Shown piece by piece: positions 8,722-15,524 of a stretch of DNA of 64,000 bases; position 1 is the stretch's first letter, and every line of letters begins with the position of its first letter. The stretch is from Clostridium algidicarnis DSM 15099. Lineage in GTDB: Bacteria > Bacillota > Clostridia > Clostridiales > Clostridiaceae. Location: contig NZ_PTIS01000011.1 in NCBI RefSeq assembly GCF_002934235.1, positions 26,543-90,542 of the forward strand, read 5' to 3'. The translations under genes and the position numbers were made by a program. The notes beneath the pieces are model-generated. The model was not told where the DNA came from. It did not search any database and saw only the letters and a list, made by a program, of their open reading frames with translations.

Positions 8722-8922
8722 TTATAATCCGAAATACCGTTGCCCTAATTTTGACACCTATCTATCCGATAGGTGGGTGTCCTCAATATTGTTTCAAAAA
8801 CCTTGCCTAGGTGAATGTCATACATTAGGACTTATAAGTCAAATTCACAATTATATTTTAAACTCCCGTTTTAATGATGTAGGTTCAAAATAAGAGCTTC
8901 ACAAATACCTCAGATTGATCTT
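8722..8922 (-). ncRNA. ssrS: 6S RNA
   Basis: A roughly 200-nt RNA read on the minus strand. The 5' end (AATCTGAGGTAT, 8916-8905) pairs over 12 bp, with G-U pairs, to the 3' end (GTATTTCGGATT, 8737-8726), forming the closing stem typical of 6S RNA. Internal blocks CTGAGGTATTTGTGAAGC and GACATTCACCTAGGCAAGG resemble E. coli 6S RNA positions by eye. A strong hairpin CACCTATC-GGATA-GATAGGTG lies in the 3' half. Its own promoter is near consensus. 6S RNA binds sigma-70-type RNA polymerase as an open-promoter mimic; that role is known for the family, not shown here. Confidence 0.82.
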
Positions 8923-8928
8923 GGTTTA

Positions 8929-8957
8929 AATATATCACTTATGAACATTTCAGTCAA
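8929..8957 (-). promoter_or_regulatory. Promoter of the 6S RNA gene
   Basis: On the minus strand TTGACT (8957-8952), 17 nt, then TATATT (8934-8929); the predicted start is near 8922, just before the closing stem. Confidence 0.75.
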
Positions 8958-8983
8958 TATCTTTTTTTAGATTTACCTTTGCT

Positions 8984-9583
8984 TTATTTTTCATCCATTC
9001 CCTTAATATTATCATCTATAAACTTTTCTGCTAATTTTTTATACATATTTGAGGTGTTTATTAGCGAAATTATCATGAATAAAGATGTAAGATAATCTCT
9101 ATCCTTTTCCTCAAAATTACTTTTTACTATGTTAGAACTTATTATTTCTAACTTTTTATATAAATCTTCATTTACTAAAAGTGTTTCTTCCTTTTTTATA
9201 TTTAAAAATATATCATAAAAATCTTTAATAGGTATACTTTCTTTTTTGTCTTCTAATTTTTCAATTAATGGAGTCAGCGTCTTTTTAATATCTCCTATTG
9301 CTAAACTTTGTTTTAAATTATATATTAATATTAGTAAAATTATATGTTCTCTACTATATTTTTTGTTCTTAACCCCCATTAAAAGCTTATCTTTAACGTA
9401 ATTATTTATCATGGTTTTAGTTAAAATCTTATCTTTTTCGTTTCTTTTATATCCTTTGAGGCTGTTTTCAAATATACTAATAACTTGATCCATATAAAGA
9501 TCTATTGATGGTATATCTTGAAATTTAACCTCTTCTTCAAAATTCATACTATTAAGTAGTTTATCTAAACTCTCTTTATCCAC
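8984..9583 (-). CDS. DUF1836 domain protein
   Basis: 199-aa cytosolic, mostly helical, acidic-basic protein. The stretch IDLYMDQVISIFE followed by RNEKDKILTKTMINNYVKDKLL and KKYSREHIILLILIYNLKQ matches the DUF1836 pattern, which contains a MerR/HTH-like segment; a DNA-binding role is possible but unproven. The gene is directly upstream of the 6S RNA gene on the same strand, but that RNA has its own promoter. ATG at 9583. Confidence 0.75.
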   Translation of the reverse strand: MDKESLDKLLNSMNFEEEVKFQDIPSIDLYMDQVISIFENSLKGYKRNEKDKILTKTMINNYVKDKLLMGVKNKKYSREHIILLILIYNLKQSLAIGDIKKTLTPLIEKLEDKKESIPIKDFYDIFLNIKKEETLLVNEDLYKKLEIISSNIVKSNFEEKDRDYLTSLFMIISLINTSNMYKKLAEKFIDDNIKGMDEK

Positions 9584-9737
9584 AATTCTACTCCAATCTA
9601 TGAAAACTACATAGTTTAAAAATTAAAACTATTTGAATTCATATTCATGTTTTATATTTTATATGTTATTAGTATTTTCTATAAAATGCAAGTCATATAT
9701 AATTTTAATATTTTTATTTTTAAATACATTATTTCAC

Positions 9738-9767
9738 TTTACATTTGTATATAATCAGTTGTATAAT
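9738..9767 (+). promoter_or_regulatory. Likely promoter of the haemolysin-III-like gene
   Basis: TTTACA (9738-9743), 18 nt, TATAAT (9762-9767), about 66 bp ahead of the start codon. Confidence 0.5.
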
Positions 9768-9833
9768 ATTCATATAGCATTACATAGTTTCCATAACTAA
9801 GTATACTAGTATCGATTCTAAGGAGTGGTGTGA

Positions 9834-10481
9834 ATGGATAAAAAATTTAGAGATCCAATAAGTGGTTTTAGTCACTTATTTGGAGCAATAGTCTCTTTGG
9901 TGGGATTAATTGCAATGATTATTAAGTATGCAAGGGTTGGATATTCAAGCAACCTCGTGCTAGTTTCTTCTATAATATTTGGATTAAGTCTTATTTTTCT
10001 ATATACTGCAAGCTCAGTATACCATCTCGTAATAGCTTCAGATGGAGTTACAAAAGTTTTGAGAAAACTTGATCATTCTATGATATTTGTTTTAATAGCT
10101 GGCACTTACACACCTATATGTTTAATAGCTCTTCAAGGGTATTGGAGATGGGGAGTTTTTATATCAATTTGGTCTTTAGCTATACTTGGAGTTTTATTAA
10201 AAATATTTTGGTTTAATAGCCCAAGAATGCTTTCTACAGCCTTTTATATATTTATGGGTTGGATCTTAGTCGCAGCACTTAGACCTTTATCTAAGGTACT
10301 TCCTATAGAAGCGTTTGTATGGCTATTTGTAGGTGGAGTGTTTTATACTATAGGCGGCATTATCTATGCTCTAAAAGCACCTAATATATCTAAAAAGTTC
10401 GGGTTTCATGAACTATTTCATATATTTGTTTTACTAGGAAGCTTTAGTCACTTTATATTAGTATATAATTATATAATGTAA
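9834..10481 (+). CDS. Haemolysin III family (PAQR-like) membrane protein
   Basis: 215-aa seven-helix membrane protein. It shows the PAQR/HlyIII signatures: HLFGAIVSLVGL near the N-terminus, SSVYHLV followed by LDHSMIFVLIAGTYTPICL, and FHELFHIFVLLGSFSHF with the conserved His residues that form the metal site. ATG at 9834 has AAGGAGTGG upstream. Function in bacteria is uncertain; haemolysis is a historic label. Confidence 0.88.
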   Translation: MDKKFRDPISGFSHLFGAIVSLVGLIAMIIKYARVGYSSNLVLVSSIIFGLSLIFLYTASSVYHLVIASDGVTKVLRKLDHSMIFVLIAGTYTPICLIALQGYWRWGVFISIWSLAILGVLLKIFWFNSPRMLSTAFYIFMGWILVAALRPLSKVLPIEAFVWLFVGGVFYTIGGIIYALKAPNISKKFGFHELFHIFVLLGSFSHFILVYNYIM

Positions 10482-10570
10482 CTTAATTATCGTATTATTG
10501 GAACTTAAAAATCTCGATACATCAATTAGATATCATTCCAAGTTAACGTATTGATATTTATAATAAATTT

Positions 10571-10613
10571 AAAACCGTAAGTATTATCAAAATATTGATA
10601 ATACTTACGGTTT
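10571..10613. terminator. Terminator between the haemolysin-III-like gene and tRNA-Leu
   Basis: AAACCGTAAGTATTATCAA and its complement form a long hairpin with T-rich flanks on both sides, serving convergent transcripts. Confidence 0.75.
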
Positions 10614-10617
10614 ATTT

Positions 10618-10699
10618 TGGTGCGAAAGACGGGACTTGAACCCGTACAGTTTCCCACACGCACCTCAAGCGTGCGCGTCTGCCATTCCGCCACTCTCGC
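10618..10699 (-). tRNA. tRNA-Leu (anticodon GAG)
   Basis: Minus-strand cloverleaf. Acceptor GCGAGAG pairs with CTTTCGC, the anticodon stem CACGC/GCGTG carries loop TTGAGGT giving GAG, a long variable arm marks it as class II, and the T-arm has GGTTCAAGTCC. Discriminator A is followed by an encoded CCA (10620-10618). Confidence 0.95.
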
Positions 10700-10874
10700 G
10701 CATTCATTTACTTATCATATTATATCAGCATTAATTAATATAATCAATAATGTTTTTTAAACATTATTGATTATATTAAATTTAAATTCAATTTTAGTCT
10801 ACTTTTAATCATAAAACTTGTATACTATTATAATTAAATGTATTAGTGTATTTTCTATATAGCTTATCTACCTT

Positions 10875-11669
10875 TTAAGATAAAAGCATGGTATCACTTA
10901 GATCATTGCTAGAGGCCACATTTTTAAATTCTTCAATAAGATCATTTACTTGAAGTTTTAATTTAAAATCTTCTTCTAAGTCTTTTACTATAGCTCCCTT
11001 ATGCATTAATATTAGTCTATTTCCAAAGGTTATTGCATGACTTAAATTATGGGTTACCATAATAGTTGTAATACCTTTATCTTTAACTATATTTTCAGTA
11101 ATATTTATTATATTTTCTGAAGTATTAGGATCTAATGCTGCTGTATGTTCATCTAATAAAAGTACATCAGGGCTCACCATAGTTGCCATTAGTAGTGACA
11201 AAGCTTGCCTTTGCCCCCCTGAAAGGCTTCCAACCTTTGTATGTAGTTTGTTTTCAAGACCCATATTTAATATAGAAAGTTCATCTTTAAAGTGTTTTTC
11301 TGTATCTTTTTTTATGCAAAATTTAAGACCAAAACTCTTGCCTTTATTATTACATATAGATAAATTCTCCATTATGCTCATAGAAGGTGATGTACCCTTA
11401 GCTGGATCTTGGTATACCCTACCTATAAATTTAGATCTTTTATAATTTTCATAATGGGTTATATTTTCTTCATTTAAGCTTATTGTACCCTTATCTGATA
11501 TTATATTTCCTGAAATCAAATTCAATAAAGTAGATTTACCTGCCCCATTACTTCCAACTACTGATACAAAATCCCCCTTTTTTATATCCAGATTAAAATC
11601 TTCAAATATACTGATTTCATTTATGCTTCCTTTATTAAAACTTTTACTTATAGACTTTAAACTAAGCAT
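10875..11669 (-). CDS. ABC transporter ATPase (DUF534-linked system)
   Basis: 264-aa ATP-binding subunit. Walker A GSNGAGKST is at about residues 38-46, the signature LSGGQRQ at about 149, Walker B VLLLDEHTAALDP at about 170, and the switch His in VTHN. The unusual DEHTAALDP after Walker B and the insertion around YQDPAKGTSPSMSI are typical of ATPases paired with ABC_sub_bind (PF04392) binding proteins. Last gene of a three-gene minus-strand operon; its start at 11669 overlaps the permease gene by 8 nt. Substrate unknown from this subunit; see the leader for a histidine hint. Confidence 0.88.
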   Translation of the reverse strand: MLSLKSISKSFNKGSINEISIFEDFNLDIKKGDFVSVVGSNGAGKSTLLNLISGNIISDKGTISLNEENITHYENYKRSKFIGRVYQDPAKGTSPSMSIMENLSICNNKGKSFGLKFCIKKDTEKHFKDELSILNMGLENKLHTKVGSLSGGQRQALSLLMATMVSPDVLLLDEHTAALDPNTSENIINITENIVKDKGITTIMVTHNLSHAITFGNRLILMHKGAIVKDLEEDFKLKLQVNDLIEEFKNVASSNDLSDTMLLS

Positions 11670-12534
11670 TTTTTTCTCCTCCTACCATTACAAGTCCCTT
11701 AATGTTTTTAAAGATGCTCTTATTATTTAAACTTATTGCTATTACTACTATAAATGCTGTTATAAGCTTTAAATCTGTTGGTGGTAGTCCCATTTTAAGT
11801 ACTAATCCAATACTTAATTTATACATTATTGATCCAACTATTACCTTAGTTGTAGCTGTTATCTTACTTTCTTTTTTAAGAAATGATTGTCCCATTATTA
11901 TAGAGGCTAAAGCCATAACTACAGTTCCATTTCCCATAGAAATATCTGAAAATCTTTGATATTGTGCCATTATAGCTCCTGAAAAAGCAACTATTCCATT
12001 AGATATCATAAGAGCTAATATCCTTACTTTAGAACTGTTTATTCCAAGGGAAGTTATTAAAGTTTCATTGTCTCCAGCACCTTTTATTGCATATCCTATA
12101 TGAGTTTTAAAAAATAAATCTAACATAACTTTTGTAATAACTACAAACATAGTAATTATTATTAAAGGACTTTTATCTAAAAATATATTTTTATTATTAA
12201 ATATAGCTACGTTTGCCTTTCCCATTATTCTTAAATTTATTGAATATAATCCTATCATTACAAGTATTCCTGATAAAAGATTAGTTATTTTTAGTCTTTC
12301 ATGAAGTGCTCCTGTAATAAGTCCTGCTAAAGCTCCCGCTATTATTGAAGCTAGAAGTGTTATAAACGGATTTATACCTTTAAATATCATAATAGTTGAT
12401 ACTGAAGCTCCTAGTGTGAAGGTACCATCTACCGAAAGATCTGGAAAGTCTAATATAGTATAAGTTATATAAACTCCTAATGCTGCTATACCAAATATAA
12501 ATCCTTGTTCTAAAATGCTAATTAAAAACTCCAT
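11662..12534 (-). CDS. ABC transporter permease (LivH-like fold)
   Basis: 290-aa integral membrane protein with about eight hydrophobic segments, in the BPD_transp_2/branched-chain permease fold: DLSVDGTFTLGASVS near the N-terminus and AIKGAGDNETLITSLGINSSKVR as the cytosolic coupling loop. Single permease of the system, so it probably acts as a homodimer. The gene follows the binding-protein gene with only 1 bp between stop and start. Confidence 0.88.
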   Translation of the reverse strand: MEFLISILEQGFIFGIAALGVYITYTILDFPDLSVDGTFTLGASVSTIMIFKGINPFITLLASIIAGALAGLITGALHERLKITNLLSGILVMIGLYSINLRIMGKANVAIFNNKNIFLDKSPLIIITMFVVITKVMLDLFFKTHIGYAIKGAGDNETLITSLGINSSKVRILALMISNGIVAFSGAIMAQYQRFSDISMGNGTVVMALASIIMGQSFLKKESKITATTKVIVGSIMYKLSIGLVLKMGLPPTDLKLITAFIVVIAISLNNKSIFKNIKGLVMVGGEKNA

Positions 12535-12535
12535 A

Positions 12536-13537
12536 TTATTGTACCTCCTCTACTATAATTGCTTTATCTAATATATCTTTTGGTATATCTATATTAAGCT
12601 TCCTACATACTTGTTGATTTATAACTATTTGAGTATCTTTAAGTTCCTCTACCTTCATAGTCTTTATATCTTTTCCTTCTAAAACCTCTGCTGCCATAAC
12701 TCCAGATTGGAATCCTAGATTATAGTAGCTTATGCCATCCGTAGCTAAAGCTCCAGACTTAACATGAGCTTCTTCTGCTCCAAATATAGGCTTATTCTTA
12801 CTAGAAAATTTTGAATAGATAAGTGGCATTGAAGATGCTACAAGGTTGTCTGTTGGTATATACAAAGCATCTACAGTGTTTACTATAGAATCTAATACCT
12901 GGGATAACTCATTTGTATTATTTATTCCAACTTGAACTATTTCCAAATCATACTTTGGTGCTATATCCTTCATATTGCTTATTTGAACCTCTGAATTAAG
13001 TTCACTTGTATTATATATAACTCCTACCTTCTTAGCCTTTGGAATTAAAGTTTTCAAAAGTTCAAGTTGCTTTGAAATAGGAACCATGTCCGATGTTCCT
13101 GCTACATTATTATTCATATCTTCTTTTGATTTCACTATCCCAGAAGAAACTATATCGGTTATGGCTGTAACTATAATAGGTGTAGTTTTTGTGTTATTAT
13201 AGGCTGTTTGCGCTGAAGGTGTACCTATTGCAAATATAAGATCTTTTTTTAAAGCTCCAAATCTTTGAGCTATCATTTGTGATATAGCAATATCCCCTTG
13301 TGAATTTTGTATTTCTATATCTACATTTTCTCCACTCACAAGACCTTTAGAATTCAATCCTTCAATAAAACCTTCCCTTGAAAGGTCCAATGCAGGATGC
13401 TCTGCTATTTGTGATATACCTATCTTATATTTTATTGTACTAGTCTCTGATTTTACAGGTTTTATTAAGCCCCACATAAATACTAATAACATTGAAATAA
13501 TTAAAATTAAAAATACATTTACCTTTTTTACTACCAT
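12536..13537 (-). CDS. ABC transporter substrate-binding protein (ABC_sub_bind, DUF534)
   Basis: 333-aa extracytoplasmic binding protein. An N-terminal hydrophobic segment (about residues 5-24) anchors or exports it; there is no lipobox Cys, so it looks membrane-anchored rather than lipidated. The rest is a type I periplasmic fold: KYKIGISQIAEHPALDLSREGF, IFAIGTPSAQTAYNNT, KAKKVGVIYNTSE, PTDNLVASSMPLI and ALATDGISYYNLGFQSG. The family includes TrpX-type amino-acid binders; the ligand cannot be read from the sequence. ATG at 13537 follows AAGGAG. Expression is probably controlled by the terminator in its leader. Confidence 0.88.
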   Translation of the reverse strand: MVVKKVNVFLILIISMLLVFMWGLIKPVKSETSTIKYKIGISQIAEHPALDLSREGFIEGLNSKGLVSGENVDIEIQNSQGDIAISQMIAQRFGALKKDLIFAIGTPSAQTAYNNTKTTPIIVTAITDIVSSGIVKSKEDMNNNVAGTSDMVPISKQLELLKTLIPKAKKVGVIYNTSELNSEVQISNMKDIAPKYDLEIVQVGINNTNELSQVLDSIVNTVDALYIPTDNLVASSMPLIYSKFSSKNKPIFGAEEAHVKSGALATDGISYYNLGFQSGVMAAEVLEGKDIKTMKVEELKDTQIVINQQVCRKLNIDIPKDILDKAIIVEEVQ

Positions 13538-13784
13538 ACTACCATTCTCCTTTTTATATATTATCTTATATTAAAAAAAGCCTCTCCAAAAAGGAGAGGC
13601 TTAATAAACCCAAAATATTTTAACACAAAAAATACCTTACTTTATTAAGATAAAAGTTTTCTCCTACTATTCTACCATTCTACATTGCTTTTATTTTCAC
13701 TATATTAATTTATTTTCAATTATTTCTATACTACTTAATTTAATATTTCTTCTTCTGCGTTGTTTCCTACTATACTACTTAATC
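13538..13784 (-). promoter_or_regulatory. UAG-rich leader with attenuator, probable HutP target
   Basis: A 5' leader of about 250 nt between the predicted transcription start (near 13784) and the binding-protein gene. It holds many UAG triplets: UAG-UA-UAG-UAG near the start, UAG-UA-UAG in the second copy of the 13-nt repeat TTAAGTAGTATAG, a lone UAG, and UAG-5-UAG-2-UAG-UAG followed by GAG. A strong terminator closes it. HutP-family proteins bind NAG/UAG triplets with histidine and Mg2+ to disrupt such a terminator, and hutP is the next gene upstream. The spacings differ from the 4-nt spacing of the Bacillus site, so this is inference. No T-box GGTGG motif is present. A 21-codon frame from GTG overlapping the terminator, Phe-rich, could instead be a leader peptide. 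Confidence 0.55.
13572..13600 (-). terminator. Attenuator terminator in the ABC-transporter leader
   Basis: GCCTCTCC-TTTTT-GGAGAGGC followed by TTTTTTT on the minus strand, ending about 35 nt before the start codon of the binding-protein gene. Confidence 0.9.
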
Positions 13785-13790
13785 ACCTTT

Positions 13791-13819
13791 ATTATATAAA
13801 GATTTATTTTTTATGTCAA
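13791..13819 (-). promoter_or_regulatory. Consensus promoter of the ABC transporter operon
   Basis: On the minus strand a perfect TTGACA (13819-13814), 17 nt, and a perfect TATAAT (13796-13791), placed between the hutP stop and the leader. Confidence 0.85.
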
Positions 13820-13839
13820 ATCTTACTTACAGCTTTATG

Positions 13840-14259
13840 TTATAAAATAGGAATGGATCTATGACCAAGTCCTATAACCACTTCATTTAGATGTAACAAA
13901 CCTATACTTAAAAATATGCATACACTTAAATGTTCACCAGATCTTGCAATACCTATTTTACCTCCTACATTAAGTCCATTTGCCTTTGATGATATTTGAA
14001 TTATGGCCTCTCTTGTAGCTCCTGCAACTGCACCCTCATGTACATGACAATCCTTTATTATACCTGTTCTCTTAGATGCCACTAAAGCTCTTTCAATTAT
14101 TTTAGGTATAGATGAGGTTATATTACCTCCAATATCTACTGCCACTGCTAATATTTCTTCTTTATTAAAGTCTTTTATAAGGCCTTCCTCTTCACTTCTT
14201 GATGATATGGCCATTTTTACTGAAGCCTTTGCTATATCAAGACTACTATATTCTCTCAT
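13840..14259 (-). CDS. hutP: HutP-family histidine-responsive RNA-binding antiterminator
   Basis: 139-aa protein with the HutP fold throughout: AVAVDIGGNITSSIPKIIERALVA (about 39-62), CHVHEGAVAGATREA (71-85), NVGGKIGIARSGEHLSV (97-113) and LLHLNEVVIGLGHRS (121-135). In Bacillus HutP binds L-histidine and a divalent metal through conserved His residues and then recognises UAG-type triplets in the hut mRNA to prevent termination. The His-containing CHVHEG and GLGHRS segments are kept here. No histidine-utilisation gene follows; instead a promoter, a UAG-rich leader, a terminator and an ABC transporter do. ATG at 14259 with AGGAGG upstream. Confidence 0.9.
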   Translation of the reverse strand: MREYSSLDIAKASVKMAISSRSEEEGLIKDFNKEEILAVAVDIGGNITSSIPKIIERALVASKRTGIIKDCHVHEGAVAGATREAIIQISSKANGLNVGGKIGIARSGEHLSVCIFLSIGLLHLNEVVIGLGHRSIPIL

Positions 14260-14288
14260 GAGTTTCCTCCTAATATCTTTTATGTATA

Positions 14289-14840
14289 TTACTTATATAT
14301 AAATTTATATATATTATAATTTACTTTAACCTTTTTTATATATTTATCGGTCTCTTTAAATGGTATATAACTTAAATTTTCACCATCTTTAGAGTATCTT
14401 TCATCTTTGAGCCACTTTTGCACATGACCTCTACCACCATTGTAAGAAGCTAAAACCAAATCTATATCTCCATTAAATTCTTCTTTTAAATTATCTAAAT
14501 ACCAACATCCCATTTTTATATTAAATTCAGGATCTTTTAAGCTTTCTACATTAAAATCTTTTATATCCATCTTTTCAGCTGCCCACTTTGAAGTATCTTC
14601 TGTTATCTGCATAAGTCCTACTGCATCTTTATTAGATCTTACTTCTTTTCTAAAACCACTTTCTGTCTTTATAATTGCAGCAACCATAAGAGGATCTAAG
14701 CTATATTCCTCACTATAATGTTCTATAAAATTTCTATATTTATATGGGTAAATAAAACCTTTTATTGTATAAAAAAAGCTAACTAAAACTACAAAAATTA
14801 TACTTATAGTGTATGCAATTTTAAAACCCTTATTTTTCAT
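14289..14840 (-). CDS. Membrane-anchored lytic transglycosylase (SLT domain)
   Basis: 183-aa cell-wall enzyme that cleaves peptidoglycan glycan strands to anhydromuropeptides. An N-terminal membrane segment (about residues 8-28) is followed directly by an SLT domain: YSLDPLMVAAIIKTESGF with catalytic Glu60, AVGLMQITEDTSKW, NIKMGCWYLDNL and LASYNGGRGHVQKWL. The small size, with little beyond the catalytic domain, is usual for clostridial versions. It follows coaE by 17 bp and probably shares its transcript. Confidence 0.92.
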   Translation of the reverse strand: MKNKGFKIAYTISIIFVVLVSFFYTIKGFIYPYKYRNFIEHYSEEYSLDPLMVAAIIKTESGFRKEVRSNKDAVGLMQITEDTSKWAAEKMDIKDFNVESLKDPEFNIKMGCWYLDNLKEEFNGDIDLVLASYNGGRGHVQKWLKDERYSKDGENLSYIPFKETDKYIKKVKVNYNIYKFIYK

Positions 14841-14857
14841 ACTCGCCCCCTGGTATA

Positions 14858-15460
14858 TTAATTATTTAGCATTTTAATTAAACTTATTAATTCATGGACC
14901 TCTTCTTTTGTAGATTCTATGCTATCACTATTATCAATAATAAAATCTACATATTTCTTTTTCTTTTCTAAGTTCATTTGAGAATTTATTCTATCCATAG
15001 CTTCTTCCCTTGTAAATTTATTTCTGTCCATTAATCTTTTTATTTGTTCCTGGCTATTTGTCCACACCAAAATTATATAATCCACATAATCTTGCATATT
15101 ATTTTCTATAAGTGTTGGTGCATCTAAAATTACTACTTTTTCACCTTTTTTTTCATATTCATCGAAAAGTTCTTTAATTCTATCTTTTATTAAAGGTATT
15201 ATAATATTCTCGTATTTTACTCTTTCTTTACTATATTTAAATATATAATTTCCAAACTCTCTTCGTTTTAAGGCACCATCTTCATTAAAAAATGATTCAC
15301 TAAAGGTTTGCTTTAACTCATCCGTAAGTGAAGGATATAGCATAAATACTTCTGTTGATACAATATCTGCATCAATAAAAGCAAATCCTTCCTCTTTAAG
15401 CATAGATGATACAGTACTTTTGCCTGTTGCTATGCCTCCTGTAAGTCCGATCTTTAGCAT
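14858..15460 (-). CDS. coaE: Dephospho-CoA kinase
   Basis: Last step of CoA synthesis: ATP-dependent 3'-phosphorylation of dephospho-CoA. P-loop GGIATGKST at 8-16, then FIDADIVSTEV, LDAPTLIENN and WTNSQEQIKRLMDRN in the lid and base-binding regions. 200 aa is standard. The polA-coaE order, with a short gap, is a common Firmicute arrangement. Confidence 0.95.
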   Translation of the reverse strand: MLKIGLTGGIATGKSTVSSMLKEEGFAFIDADIVSTEVFMLYPSLTDELKQTFSESFFNEDGALKRREFGNYIFKYSKERVKYENIIIPLIKDRIKELFDEYEKKGEKVVILDAPTLIENNMQDYVDYIILVWTNSQEQIKRLMDRNKFTREEAMDRINSQMNLEKKKKYVDFIIDNSDSIESTKEEVHELISLIKMLNN

Positions 15461-15524
15461 GATGGTGCCTCCTTTAATATTATTTATTGCCTAAATCATC
15501 AGTTACTTTTAAATTATATATTAT

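Noticed and set aside
13600..13784. TRAP (MtrB) binding site
   Set aside because: UAG/GAG triplets are present but not at the regular 2-3 nt spacing over eleven repeats, and hutP is the neighbouring gene.
13538..13839. T-box riboswitch for tryptophan in front of the ABC operon
   Set aside because: No GGTGG-type T-box sequence or specifier-loop layout was found; UAG clusters and the adjacent hutP fit better.
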